In this document: positions 35,502 to 47,567 of the stretch, in pieces
Layout of the letters: each line of letters begins with the position of its first letter
How positions within the stretch are numbered: position 1 is the stretch's first letter
From: Thamnidium elegans
Lineage: Eukaryota; Mucoromycota; Mucoromycetes; Mucorales; Mucoraceae
NCBI GenBank assembly: GCA_025201345.1
Contig: JAIXMG010000004.1
Coordinates: forward strand, 372,001 to 436,000
DNA length: 64,000 nucleotides
Reading direction: 5' to 3'
The notes under the pieces: generated by a model
Database searches by the model: none
Told to the model about the DNA's origin: nothing
The model's input: the letters and a program-made list of their open reading frames with translations, nothing else
Program-made: the position numbers and the translations under genes

Positions 35502-36330
35502 TACTGCTTGAATTTCCTCTTTACCCTTTATATTATACCTATATGATACTATTTCTTAACTTTTCAAGTCTTTATTTTGGCTCTGCTTTTTTTCCTTTTA
35601 GCTAGGATTGTAAGCACTCTGCTCTTCGAAGGCATCAATAGCACTGTTTTCTAAATACTCATATTTGACTATATACTATTACTTCTAGCTCTTGAATTTC
35701 AGCAATGCACTCTCATTTCAGATTCCTTTGATAGTTTTAGAATCCTTTTAATCCCCAATACCCACATAGCCCATTGATTGTCTTGACTCTTCACACCCGC
35801 CAAAAAGAATAAAAAATCCAGTACAAGGAAGCTTCATATTATAGTACTTACACTACGATAAAGAAAGAATAATTGGTGAAACGTAGTTAAAAACTAGAGT
35901 GTGTTATATTGAGAGTTTATTGAACTTCTGACGGTAACTAGTCGTTTTTTATTGTTTCTTATAAAATTATCAATAGCAAGAACTATATTGTCCGTATTGA
36001 TAAGTTAAACAGCAGTATTAGAATTATAATTCGAAAATATTTAAAGACTTCGTATGCTCGTTACAAAGAAATGATATCTTTTAACTTATCTCTCTCTCTC
36101 TCTCTCTGTCTGTTTGTCCCTCTGTCTGTTTGTCCCTCTGTCTGTCCCTCTGTCTGTGTTAATTTTATTTTATTTTAATACTTTTTCTTCTTCTTTTTCT
36201 TTATCTTTTTTATTTATAAACATATATTATTTCTCAAATGCAAATTACCTGAGGCACTCTGTACCTGAGTGACCGTTTCTTCATCTTATCTTTCGGATAA
36301 ATTATCCATTTGGTTTCTCAGAACAACATT
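35502..36330. other. Intergenic with a TCTG/TC microsatellite
   Basis: No gene seen. A pyrimidine microsatellite of TC, TCTG and TTTG units lies at about 36090-36160, in the upstream region of the next gene. Confidence 0.7.
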
Positions 36331-38323
36331 ATGTTTGAACTACTCAAAAAATATTCTGAAAGAAAAGAGACCACCTTTCTCACAGACTTTCTAATTCAAA
36401 ACAGAAGTGAAGTTATTCTCATTTGTTTCAACGAAGGACTTTCGGGACCAAACGAAATTAGAAAGAAAATCACGGCAACTTTTGATGAAAGTTCAAAGCT
36501 TCTTGAGAGAGTAAGTGTATCCGACATGTTGTCAATATATATAATGCACTAAACATTGCTTTCTTTTAAATCATACGTAATAGGTTTTCAAGAACAACAA
36601 AAATAGTGTTGATTGGATCGACCTTAGTAATGCAGTAAAAAGAGTAAGATACGTATTTAACTGGTATAATGAGGTATCTAACAAGACATATTGCTTTATT
36701 ATCAGTATAAATCATTCATATCTATAAGCCAATCAGAGCATAACGTTTTCGTTAGAGAAGCCAATACATATGCTTCTAGTAGAAGTAGTCAAATTGAAGT
36801 AAGTGCGACTTATTATTTATACTACATAACGTCAGTTAAACTCAAAATTGGAATGCTATAGGATCCTTTTTCTGAAGACCCGAAGTACATTTCACCTCTT
36901 CTATTGTCTAAAAACGTCAAAGAATGGAGGCTTAAGGCTAGGTATATTGATAAACTAAATTTACAAGAGTAAGTATTTTATACGCCTATAATAGAAGGAA
37001 TATATCTAAAGCTCTTTTGATAGTCTCCTCTATTATAGAATTATTGACTTCACAAGTATTAAGGCAGACGACGGTGCTCACAAAGTACTTGGTTCATATT
37101 TTGAGGCGGAAAAAAACAGATACAAATCAAACTATACGGCTGTTCAAAAAATTTCGCGAACAGCACGCGATTTGTTAATCCAAAAAGTAAGCATATAGAG
37201 CTGCTATAAATACTTTATTTTCTTGGTAATAGTGAACTAGTATTTTGCATAAAAAATATTATTATATTAGAATCCAAACCTCAGCCATAACGATATCACA
37301 TTGAAAGAGAGATTGAAAGAAACGAAAAAGTATATTAAGAATCTCAAGAAGGATATGCCGGTAAACGAATACAAGGAAGCCAAATGCATCTTTAAATTCT
37401 TTAAAATATAGTAAGTATGGAACATAATATGTCTCAAGGAAAATGCTGAAAGCCATTCTTTTTTCAACTAATTTGCAGCACTGATCTGGAAAAAGAAAAA
37501 ATCAAGCTGTACGAGTCTGAAACTAACGAAGCTATGTATCTACTTTGCTTTTTACGCCCTATTTTCCGAGTATTAACAAGGTCCCAACCATGGACAAAGT
37601 TCTTGTGGTCTGAATGCACTTTGAAATGTAAAAAAGACGAGGAGAATGAGCTTCTACTTGAGTCTGATGGTAAAGCAACAAGCGCCACCAAAGTTGATGG
37701 GATTATCGTAGATGAGGTTTATGACGTAGAAGTTGCATTGATTGAGGTCTCTGGACCTAACTGGAAAGTTGATACTAGCCACTTCTTTGAAGACAGGAAA
37801 AAACTCGCCAAGAATTTAAAATGCGTGTACAAGAGCATTATCAGTTTAAAGACTGGTGTTAGCTTAGTTTCAAGAAAAAACCTTAAAGTTTATGGATTCC
37901 ACTTTTACTGTAAGTAATATAGCTGGATATAGACATTGTGTATTTACTGTTTTTTTGTACGTTATGATAGTGAATAAGCTTCACATCTACTCCTTGTCTC
38001 GACCTACTTCTGGTCCATTTGTCTTCCAAATTGAACATTCAATGAAAATTCCCGTTTCCAAATATATCACACATTGCCTCTCTGGATTAATTTCAGAACT
38101 TTGGATAATAAGAGTATGTGTGTAAAATATGTTTTTTTCTTCTCATTGGCATAACTAACAAGCTATACAATGATCATAGGGCTTACTTCAAGAACAGCAT
38201 GAACAGATAAAATTCTTTTTAGCTGATGATGAACCTTCTCCGGAGATCTCGCCTTGCTGTTCCGAAGATGATGTATATATCTCGCCAAGAAAAAAAATGA
38301 AGACAAAATGCAATAATGATTAG
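36331..38323 (+). CDS. Nine-exon hypothetical protein with PD-(D/E)XK-like segment
   Basis: Exons 36331-36510, 36584-36643, 36706-36798, 36862-36968, 37039-37186, 37271-37410, 37479-37909, 37971-38113 and 38180-38323 join in frame to 481 aa. The N-terminal half is helical and charged (KYIKNLKKDMPVNEYKEAK). The C-terminal half has TKVDGIIVDEVYDVEVALIE followed by VSGPNW and DRKKLAKNLKCVYKSI, then LNKLHIYSLSRPTSG. The order Asp-Gly, beta hairpin, then hydrophobic-Glu-x-Ser resembles the D..ExK core of PD-(D/E)XK nuclease-like proteins that are expanded in Mucoromycota genomes. However, the usual Lys is Ser here, so a nuclease call is weak. The C-terminus is acidic then basic (SPRKKMKTK), possibly a nuclear signal. 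The start is the first ATG in the open first exon. Confidence 0.6.
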
Positions 38324-39012
38324 AAATGTAGTTTTTAGTCTATGATATTTATTTTATTAAAGGATAATAAACATGAAGTTTTAGCGGTAAATAATCGAAT
38401 ATAGAAATGACTATGGTACTTGTCTTGTCTTGCATGTATAATGTAAAAGATAAAGATGAGTTTCATAGAGAGAAGAGCTCTAGTAATGGAAATGCTTACT
38501 GCTTGTTTGCATATCTTATGGAGAGAGTAAGTAAAATTTGAAATTATTTTTCAGCTAGCGCTCCGTTTATTTGTAAACAACCCGCTGCAAAAAAGTAGGG
38601 TAATACAAACCTTTGTAAATGATTTTAGTCCATGCATATTATGGTGCTACCAAGAATATACCAAAAACACTGCTTTTCTAAATTTGAGATATGTCCATAA
38701 TATGAGTAAAAGGAGTCCTTTATTACTCTCTTTTTGTTTATCCTTTATACAAAAAAATTTTATGAAGCTTTTTTTATTTTTTTTCAAAAAAAAAAGAGAT
38801 CTAAACTTAGTGTTGAAATAATCTGATCTTTTTAGCGATTTTTTTTTAAAAAATATTTTTGTGAAACCATCAATTTAGGATCAGATTAAAATAGAAAAAA
38901 AAAAAAAAAACTTAAATTGGAGGTACCAGTAATTCTTTTTTTTTTTTTTCCTCTTGTTTACACAAGTTAAAAAGATAATATAACCATTGGATTTAACAAA
39001 AGAAAAACATAA
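38324..39012. other. Intergenic
   Basis: Contains an exon-like frame from ATG 38407 ending at a GAGAGA|GTAAGT donor-like site (about 38527), with no continuation found. The rest is AT-rich with A/T runs. No gene called. Confidence 0.35.
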
Positions 39013-40326
39013 ATGGATAGTAGTCAAAAACCAGAATTAACATGGTGGAATGTAACTGGAGCTTCTACTTTTGTCCTAATAGCTGGTAAAAACTAAAAAC
39101 AAAAAAAAAAAAAACAAAAAAATCATTATATTGACTCAAAAGAAAAAATAAATAGCTGCTGTTAGTCTTGTTTTAGGAACCAAACTAGAGCTATCATTAA
39201 TAATATCAGGATTAAGATGTGTTATCCAACTATCACTAATGGTAAAAAAAAACAAGAAAAAAAAAAAAATACCCATATTTGACGAAATTTAAATCAGTTC
39301 TATTAACAATATATTCTAGGGATTGGTATTAGATGATGTATTAAGTACCAAGCATATGAGCGTGGTTATAATTATGTCAAGTAAAGTTTTAGCCAGTAGA
39401 AAAATTTCCATACATTAGCACTAACATTTTTTATAGTTGTATTCGTCTTATTGGGATCATACGAAACTGTATTCAATAGAACCAAAAAAACTTTCAAAGG
39501 AATGGTAAAGACCCTTTTTACAAATAGACAAAAAAAAAAAAAAAATATTCCCAAAAATGTTCATTTTTTTTTTATAGTTTCCAATCATGTTTGTTATCCT
39601 GTTTGTAAGTAATCTATTTATTACCTGTATCGGAACTGCCTTTGTTTTGAAAACCGACCCATTTTGGTCTCCAAGAATATTCATACCTGTGATTGGTATG
39701 TTACTAGGTAATTCTATGAGTAGTGTCGCCATGGGAACTGAAAGGTGCCTGGATCAGTTTAGGTATTATTATTTTAACTATACGAAAAGCATGTGTTACT
39801 TATTACCTTTTTATTCTGCAGTTCCCATGCTCCTATGTTGGAAACTAGACTATCCTTTGGCGCCACGAGATATGAAGCTGGTCTTCCGTTGGCGGTTGAA
39901 GCTATTCGGCTTGCCTTGTTACCTGTCATTACTCAATTAAGTGTCATGGGCATGGTTAACATTCCTGGTTTAATGACAGGTCAAATTATGGCGGGTACTC
40001 CCATTATGGAAGCGGTATTGTACCAACAGTGTATTATGTTCATGATTGCGGCTAGTAGTACATTGGGTGTAATCATGTCAGTTACGGTAAGTATTTACAC
40101 TGGTCTGTTTAGTGAATAAAAACGTTAAGTTTTTTTTTTGGTGTAGGCATGCATGTCGATTCTAATCGACAAAGATCAAACAATGCGCCAGGACAGAATT
40201 ATGGATAACAAGTCTATGCATCATTATGTACCCTGGAAAAAAATTAAGAATAAACTTCTTCAATCAAACACGTGTTGTAAAAAAGATAGAAGAAAGAAGT
40301 CGATAGCAGACATAGAAACATTCTAG
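39013..40326 (+). CDS. UPF0014 (FetB/YbbM-like) membrane protein
   Basis: Seven exons: 39013-39085, 39156-39241, 39320-39380, 39437-39504, 39578-39762, 39822-40086 and 40147-40326, 305 aa. About seven TM segments. Family landmarks: LELSLIISGLRCVIQLSLMG, FWSPRIFIPVIGMLLGNSMS, ETRLSFGATRYEA and VNIPGLMTGQIMAGTPIMEA with AVLYQQ. This is the UPF0014/FetB family (PF03649). The E. coli member FetB is the permease of an iron-exporting ABC pair; fungal members stand alone and their function is not settled. The C-terminal tail is basic and Cys-containing (SNTCCKKDRRKKS). Several introns carry long A or T runs. Confidence 0.9.
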
Positions 40327-40399
40327 ATTAAAATGACGTCTTGAACCGAGAATTGTACATATTTAGATTATACCTCTTACATTAAAGCATTGCCTAATT

Positions 40400-42975
40400 T
40401 AGATGATAAACGCCCTCCCTAATTTTATTGTCCAAATTCAAAAATAAAAACCGATCTAAGTACACTGTTTGAATTTCTACCAACTTTTTTTTTACTGCTC
40501 TCCTTGACAGAGGAATGTTTAACTGAGATATATAAACATCAACCAACGTGCTCTTTTTTTTTATTTATTAAACCATATACTCTTCTTGCACCATGATTAA
40601 TTCTAAAATATTATTTTTACTTTGTTTGGCTATTATTTGCCACATGGTTTCAAGTGCTGCCGTAATAAAATCTATTGATCTAAAGAGCTGGACCGAACAT
40701 GTCATTAATGCCTCGGATTCCTATACTTCCTATCCTACCGGAAGTAATTTTTGGAACTCTAAGTCTCCTAATCCTAATGAAAAACAATACTCTCTGCCTC
40801 TTCACTTGACTAAGCCGGTTTTAGTACAAGTTTATAATTATGGTCCTGGTAAGATTAATTAATAACATAAAAGGAACAAAATCTAAAACAAAAAAATTGA
40901 TATACCCGTTATAGATGGTTCTAAAGTCGATATTTATAACCATCATCAAAAAATTGGTGAAGCAGGCTCATACAATTTAACGACATTCAATACCAACAAC
41001 ATTGGTAAAGTATATTTGCCTAAGGGAAATCACTCTCTTTCTCTTCAACCTTATTACAAAGAAGATTCCTTGTCCACTCATTTTGTAAAAATTCGTATAT
41101 TGCCTAAATCACCGGATTCCGTTTTGGAGAAGAGAGAGCCTGTCTTTAATAATGCAAACAAGTATACTCCTGAACATAATGCTTATGTACAATGGGATGA
41201 CGATAGCGTGCCTCAAAGTCACCATGACGACGATGATGATGATGACGATGATGAAGAAGTTGAAGACTTAGAAGACGACGACGATGATGATGATGATGAT
41301 GATGATGACGATGATGATAATGATAAGGATGGTGGTGATGATAAATCCTATCATAAGGACGCTGGTATGGACGGACATTGGTGGAAATGGCATAAAGAAG
41401 GAGGTTGGAAGATGGGAATAAAGAAGAAGGTGATTTATGTAAGTACCGTCAATTATTCTGAACCTACCACTCCGGCACCTACTACAGTAACATGTACATC
41501 AACAGTACATCATACAAGCACTATACCAGAACCACCTACTCCCTCCCCACGTGAAAGAATGGTGACTGAAACCGTCATGAAAACTGGACCTACAGAAACT
41601 GTTCAGAAACCCGGAACAACAGAAACCGTCAATAAGGTTGGTCCAACAGAAACGACTACTGTCACTGTAAGTGGCGCCCCTGTTGCCACTGTTAGCGAAA
41701 CAGTAATGTTACCTGTCTTGGTGAATACAGTTACAGAGTATAGAGATATTCGGGGTATTACTGAAGATGTTCCTAGCACTGAAAGTAATAGAATTGTTAC
41801 TGTTACCATCGAAGGCGGTATCACAACTCTCTCAGAATCGCCTATCACTATCTCAAATAAACCAGTAACAGTTACAATGGATGGACAAATAACGACCATA
41901 TTCCCTGAACCAGTAACAGTAACGAACAAGCCCGTTACAATTACAAACGATCCCCAAACGGTTGTAAGCACAGTCAAAGTTGATGTGACACATTTTCTGC
42001 TTAGACAAACTGTAATGCAAACTGTATTCCAAACAGACACTGCACTCGTCACTGTAGCTTTTACAAATCATAATTCAGTTTTAGAAACAATTGTCGGTGG
42101 TACCTCTACTACAACGGAAAATGTATTGGTTACAGTCTATCATACTAGATCAAGCACAATCACTTCTACTATTGCTGCCACTCCCACGCCATCATAATTT
42201 TTTTTTTTTTTGTAAATCAATTATATATTTACATTGAACCATTAATATTAATAAATAGCTTGACTACGTTTGAAATTTTGGGGTATATATTATTCATACA
42301 ACTGAATTCCACATATAATACTATAGTTTTTAAAAAAGGGGGTTGGCGTTTTTTTTTTCTTTTTTATGAAATACGTTTAAGAGAAATTCCATATATGCCT
42401 ATGAGTTTAAGCATGTCATTAAACGAAGTGTATGAGCTCGGTCGCCACTACTAAATAAAGTTAGTAGCTAGAATAATTAAGAGGTCTCCGAGTTCAATTT
42501 ACAGCTACTAAATAATAATGTAAAAATGTAAAAATGCTGTATATGGTGTTATTAAACTTTTAACGGCGATCTCTTTATTTTAAGTTTGGATAATAGTAAA
42601 ACTTACTCCCTTTTTACTATAATAAAATCAACATATTTATTTCAGCCTTTATTTTAATGGCGATTAAGCTTGTACTCCGTACATATATAGATACTATTAT
42701 CGGCAAGACTGCCTATCTGCTTCTTTAAAAGAATGTTCGTGTAAGACCCAAAAGAAAAAATTGAATATCAAAAGTGCCACGTCTCTACTTGACCGTTCCG
42801 TTAGTATGTTAGTATATTTCTAATCCTTAATTATGTAATACTTGTACGATCATTTCAGTATTCATCAGTTGGCATCAAAGAAATCTTTCGGCAAATTATT
42901 ATTACATACTAAGTTATATTCTACTAAACAAAGGCTGAAAAATTCACAGCATCCTTTTGACAGTAGTCAGTTCAC
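40400..42975. repeat. Left arm of a large inverted duplication
   Basis: The arm carries promoter, gene and 3' flank of a secreted-protein gene. Its inverted partner spans about 43430-45870. Flank matches include AGAGGAATGTTTAACT upstream of both genes, GTAAATCAATTATATATTTA directly after both stops, and AAAGAAATCTTTCGGCAAAT near the inner ends. Identity is high in parts of the coding region and lower in the flanks, so the duplication is not new. Arm limits are approximate. Confidence 0.9.
40593..42197 (+). CDS. Secreted Asp-rich, Thr/Val-rich protein, copy 1
   Basis: Two exons: 40593-40848 and 40915-42197, 512 aa. A signal peptide is clear (KILFLLCLAIICHMVSSA, cleavage near residue 22). Next is a conserved domain of about 140 residues (LKSWTEHVINASDSY, DGSKVDIYNHHQKIGE, KGNHSLSLQPYYK). 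A Lys-Arg site (LEKREPVF) that could be cut by a Kex2-type protease follows, then a run of Asp (more than 40 acidic residues within 60), a KKV patch, and a Thr/Val-rich region of repeated beta-like units (TETVQKPGTTETVNK, PVTVTNKPVTITNDPQTVV). It ends TSTIAATPTPS without a GPI-type hydrophobic tail. Likely cell-wall or extracellular, heavily O-glycosylated. I do not recognise a named family. Confidence 0.8.
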
Positions 42976-43429
42976 CCAAAGAGTAATCATAAAAAAAAAC
43001 TGATATAAAATAGATATATCAGTTTACTAGTGGAACAACATTTAATTATCAGATTGAAAATAGGCTGAGATAGAACCGGTTATCAAATGACCAGGTTTTG
43101 GACTGGTTTTATATATGTAACAAAGGCAGGACACGTACAAACTCACGCAGACAATTCACTCACTCACTGCTTATGTTCTATTTTAAATACAATATCGCAT
43201 TAGATAGCCAAACATTAAATTCAGGATAAGACGTCTGACGTATTTTATTTGCATTGATATACAACAGTTTTTTTTTTTCAATTTAGAATACTTTTGATAA
43301 TTTATTATTTGCCATCTGACCCGATTACTTACATAAGTTGCATACTGAAACAAACCAGTCTATCGTCAATATGATGATTATAAATGTCGTTCAATTAGTT
43401 TATTTGAATATCTGAATACCACGTTTTTT
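42976..43429. other. Unique spacer of the inverted duplication
   Basis: About 450 bp between the two arms, AT-rich, no gene. Contains ATAAAA and TATATA elements and CTCACTCACTGC but no recognised signal. Confidence 0.6.
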
Positions 43430-45870
43430 TTTTTGCGTGACCTGACTATTATCTGTCAAGATGACGCTGTGCTGTTTGAAGTGATCTTTTAATCTTTGTT
43501 CTGTAGAGTACGGCTTTGTAAATACTAATAATTTGCCGAAAGATTTCTTTGATATCAACTGAATATTGTAATTAAGGAGTAGAAATATACTAACATCCCA
43601 AGAGAACGGTCAAGTAGTAATATGGTGCTTTAGATTTTCAATCAAACCGATTTTACAATTCAAATTTTTCTTTTGTATCTTACACCGGACATCCTTTTAA
43701 AAAGCGGATAAGCTGCCATGCTAATGATAATATTTTGTATACGTACGGAGGACAAGCTTGATCGATATTACGAAAAAGACTGAGATAAATATGTTACTAT
43801 TATAAAAACTTAAAATAAAGATTTCGTAGCTATAGGTTGAACTCAGAGGCCTCTTAATTATTCTTTATTTAGTAGTGGCGATCTTACTCGGTTTAATACA
43901 TGTTTAAACTCATAGGTACATCTGAAATTTCTCTTAAACATGCTTCATAAAACGAAAAAAAAACACCAGCCTACTTTTTTAAAGTATAGCATTATATGTG
44001 GAATTTGGTTGAAAAGTATTATCAAATTATTTATTAATATTAATGGTTCAATGTAAATATATAATTGATTTACAAAAAAAAAAAAATTATGATGGCGTGG
44101 GAGTGGCAGCAATAGTAGAAGTGATTGTGCTTGATCTAGTATGATAGACTGTAACCAATACATTTTCCGTTGTAGTAGAGGTACCGCCGACAATTGTTTC
44201 TAAAACTGAATTATGATTTGTAAAAGCTACAGTGACGAGTGCAGTGTCTGTTTGGTATATAGTTTTCACTACAGTTTGTCTAAACAGGTAATGTGTCACA
44301 TCAACGTTTACTGTGCTTACAATCGTTTGGGGATCGTTTGTAATTGTAACGGGCTTGTTCGTTACTGTTACTGGTTCAGGGGATATTGTTGTTATTTGTC
44401 CGTTCATAGTAACTGTTACTGGGCTATTTGAAATAGTAACAGGTAAACCCGGGATAGTAGTGATGTTACCTTTCACAGTAACAGTAACAGCTCTATTGGT
44501 TTCTACACTACGATCGTCTGTAGAAATATCCTGAATATCTCTATACTCTGTAACTGTATTTATCATCATGGGTAAAATTACTGTTGCCTCAGCAGTGGCA
44601 GCGGCGACACCCTTTATAGTGACAGTAGCCGTTTCTGTTGGACCAGCCTTACTGATAGTTTCTGTTGTTGCGGGGTTCTGAACAGTTTCTGTAGGTCCAG
44701 CTTTCATGACTGTTTCAGTCACCATTCTTTCACGTGGAGAGGGGGTAGGAGGTTCTGGTATAGTACTTGTGTAGTCCATTGTCAGTGTAGATGTTACTGT
44801 AATAGTTGCTGAGGGTGTAGGTTCAGAATAGTGGACGGTACTTATGTAAATGACCTTCTTGTTCTTCTTTCTACCCATCTTCCAACCTCCTTTTTTATGC
44901 CATTTCCACCAATGTTCGTCCATACTCTTGCCTTTATGATATGATTTATCATTATCATCATCGTCTTCATCACAGTCGTCGTCATAATCAGCTTCATCAT
45001 CATTATCGTCATCATGGTGATGTTTACGCACACTATTATCGCGGTCGTTATGGTAATGCTTAGGTACGCTATCATCACCACCGTTATGGTAATGTTTAGG
45101 CGCACTATCGTAATCCCATTGCACATAAGCGTTATATTCGGGAGTGTCTTTGTCTGCATTATTATAGACGGGCTCTCTCTTCTTTAAAAAGTAAGTCGGT
45201 GATTTAGGCATGACATGAATTTTTACAAAATGCGTCGACGAAGAACCTTCTTTGTTACCATCCTTGTAATAAGGTTGAAGAGAAAGAGAGTGGTCTCCCT
45301 TAGACAAATATACTCTACCGATATTATTATTATCGAATGCGGTCAAGTTAGACGAGCCTGTTTCACCAATCTTTTGAAGATGATCATAAATATCAACTTT
45401 AGAGCCATCTATAGAGAATATGTCAATTTCTTCTCTTTTTTGATTTGGATATATAAATATTAAACTTACTAGGACCATAATTATAAACTTGTACTAAAGC
45501 CGGTTTAGTCAAATGAAGAGGCAGAGAATATTGACTTTCGTTATGATTAGGAGGTTTAGAGTTCCAAAAATTACTTCCGGTAGGATAGGAAGTATAGGAA
45601 TCCGAGGCATTAATGACATGTTCGGTCCAGCTCTTTAGATCAATAGATTTTATTACGGCAGCACTTGAAACCATGTGGCAAATAATAGCCAAACAAAGTA
45701 AAAATACTATCTTAGAAGTAATCATGAATTAAGAAGAATATATAGTTTAATAAAGAGCACGTTATTTGATGTTTATATATGATGGTAGTTAAACATTCCT
45801 CTATTACGAGTTGCGGTAGAAATCCAAACAGACAATACAATAGGGAGGGATTTATTACTTAAATTGGGTA
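43430..45870. repeat. Right arm of the large inverted duplication
   Basis: Inverted partner of about 40400-42975, containing copy 2 of the secreted-protein gene in opposite orientation together with its promoter and 3' flank. Both genes point toward the spacer. Confidence 0.9.
44087..45725 (-). CDS. Secreted Asp-rich, Thr/Val-rich protein, copy 2
   Basis: Two exons: 45725-45470 and 45408-44087, 525 aa. It has the same layout as copy 1: signal peptide (KIVFLLCLAIICHMVSSA), conserved domain (LKSWTEHVINASDSY, DIYDHLQKIGETGS), Kex2-like LKKREPVY, acidic stretch, Thr/Val-rich repeats and the identical end TSTIAATPTPS. The first 80 residues and the last 90 are nearly identical to copy 1. The middle has diverged: copy 2 has a His/Asp-rich imperfect repeat (SAPKHYHNGGDDSVPKHYHN) where copy 1 has a pure Asp run. 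Intron position and phase are the same. Divergence without stops means both copies are probably still functional. Confidence 0.8.
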
Positions 45871-46109
45871 TTTTATTGTTCGTGAGAATAGAAATGCAAA
45901 ATAACCGTTCTGTACTACTAGATATTTTTGTTTAGGCCAAAGGGGAATGATGACTCGAATGATAAGTTTATTATCAGAGTCAAGTTATAAAGGTAACTGT
46001 CATAAACTAAAATAAAATGATGAAAAAAAAAAAAGGGGTAAAACTCAAAATAGACGAGTGGTTTTATTTGAATATAAAATGCATGTGATGAAAAGAAAGA
46101 AAAAAAGAA
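45871..46109. other. Intergenic
   Basis: 3' flank of the next minus-strand gene; nothing else seen. Confidence 0.5.
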
Positions 46110-47567
46110 CTACTCAATAACCACTCTTGCGGGTAATAATACTACTTCCTCTTCATCTACAAATAAAGGACTGATAACCATTTTTACTAACTTGTCTTTA
46201 TGACCATTTGTTTCTCCTACTACAGCCATAATTTCTTGATCAAATTTACTTCCAACAGCAATAGGTTGAGCAGTTACATCAGCATCACCACCATGAATTT
46301 CTAATGATAAAGCAGCACATAAGTCTAGAATGTCATTCCAAATATGCATGTAGTCTTGTTCAGTTCTTGTCATTGTATTCAATAATCTCATCATTTCATC
46401 AGTTAAATTGTTTCTCATATCTTCAAGATATTCTTTTGTCGCTGGATTTAAAGATAATGATTGAACAGTTTGTCTTCGATACCATTTGGCAAAATTAGTA
46501 CCTAAAGTACTATGAAATCTACGAATTTGATCAGAGTAAGCAGTATTTAATAAATGCTGGTTCTCTGTACCAAATGGAAGTGAATTCAAATAAAATCTTG
46601 TAATATGTAAAAATAATGATTGTTCTAAAGTCAATCTCCACTCTTCTTCAACAGCAGTATGCACAAAACGAGTTAAGGTTTCTGCTAACCTAGCCAACTT
46701 TTGAGTTAAAGTACGAGAATTAACAATAGGTGGAACTTGTGTAGCTTCTGAAGCGAAAATACCATCTTCTTCTTCTTTTTTGTTATCCTTTTCATTATTA
46801 TTTCCTTTACTGTTAATTTCTTTCGTATCAGCACTAGTATGACTTAAATCTAATGCTTTATCATATAATTCATCATCACAACCAGTTAAACTTCTTAAAT
46901 TCGAAATCATATCTGCTTGATGCTTTTGAGCTAATTGCGAGTTACGAAGTTGAGATTGTAGTATTTCATTCTCTTCAAGTAATTGAGCATATGACTTTGT
47001 AACAGAAGCAAAACTAGGCTGAGGTTGAGGAGGAGCTGATATTTGATCATCAACAACATTATCGTCACTTGCCACACTACTGTGGTCAAAGTCTGCTGTT
47101 GCAGAACGAGCACCATCATCTCCAAATTCAGCTGCATTCGATCTTGAACCTTTATCATCTTGGTCTTCATCCATACTACCACCACGTAACAAGTGAGAAT
47201 TAGGTTCATAATCACGCAAAGTCTCAAGTCTGCTAGTATTATTATCATGTAAATGAATATCATGTAAGTGATCCCTAATAGAAGCTTCGCCATCTAAAGT
47301 AGAGTGATCGTCATCTGTCTCTCTGTCCATTGTCATTCTACTGCTACTAATAATACTAGGTGGGCCACCATGAGTACTAATGACAGACTCTTGGTCATCA
47401 ATAGTAGCGGCTACACTCCACGTATCTGTATCACGTAAACGAGAAGTAGCATCCAAAGTATCTAATAAGTCAGTTTTACGAAGATAAGAGTGTCTTTGAC
47501 CATCTACGAAGCTTCGTTGAAAGAAAGAGTCTTTATCACTGCCTTCATATGAAGAAACGGAACTCAT
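46110..47567 (-). CDS. Hypothetical protein with acidic N-terminus, coiled coil and helical C-terminal domain
   Basis: Single exon, 485 aa. Residues 1-180 are Asp/Ser-rich and low complexity (DDDHSTLDGEASIRDHLHD). Residues about 190-225 form a coiled coil (KSYAQLLEENEILQSQLRN). The C-terminal 200 residues are helical and look folded: LTQKLARLAETLTRFVHTA, LEQSLFLHITRFYLNSLPFG, TNFAKWYRRQTVQ and MMRLLNTMTRTEQDYM. I do not recognise the family. It is soluble with no signal or TM segment. The GAAACGGAACTCATTA start context and a clean upstream region support the start. Confidence 0.75.
   Translation of the reverse strand: MSSVSSYEGSDKDSFFQRSFVDGQRHSYLRKTDLLDTLDATSRLRDTDTWSVAATIDDQESVISTHGGPPSIISSSRMTMDRETDDDHSTLDGEASIRDHLHDIHLHDNNTSRLETLRDYEPNSHLLRGGSMDEDQDDKGSRSNAAEFGDDGARSATADFDHSSVASDDNVVDDQISAPPQPQPSFASVTKSYAQLLEENEILQSQLRNSQLAQKHQADMISNLRSLTGCDDELYDKALDLSHTSADTKEINSKGNNNEKDNKKEEEDGIFASEATQVPPIVNSRTLTQKLARLAETLTRFVHTAVEEEWRLTLEQSLFLHITRFYLNSLPFGTENQHLLNTAYSDQIRRFHSTLGTNFAKWYRRQTVQSLSLNPATKEYLEDMRNNLTDEMMRLLNTMTRTEQDYMHIWNDILDLCAALSLEIHGGDADVTAQPIAVGSKFDQEIMAVVGETNGHKDKLVKMVISPLFVDEEEVVLLPARVVIE

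Noticed and set aside
34204..35605. Duplicated small proteins in the 593 bp repeats
   Set aside because: Frames overlap on both strands, lack a domain or consistent codon use, and repeat only because the DNA is duplicated.
36331..38323. Calling the nine-exon gene an active nuclease or Crinkler-type effector
   Set aside because: The catalytic Lys is absent, there is no signal or LxLFLAK-like motif, and homology was judged only by pattern.
41603..42071. Minus-strand frames antisense to the secreted-protein gene (Val/Thr-rich)
   Set aside because: They are mirror frames of the repetitive TVT-coding sequence in the true gene.
40593..42197. Secreted Asp-rich protein as a GPI-anchored adhesin
   Set aside because: No C-terminal hydrophobic tail or omega site is visible; adhesin function is possible but not supported.
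45215..45463. Plus-strand 82-codon frame over the second secreted-protein gene
   Set aside because: Antisense shadow overlapping conserved exon sequence and the intron.
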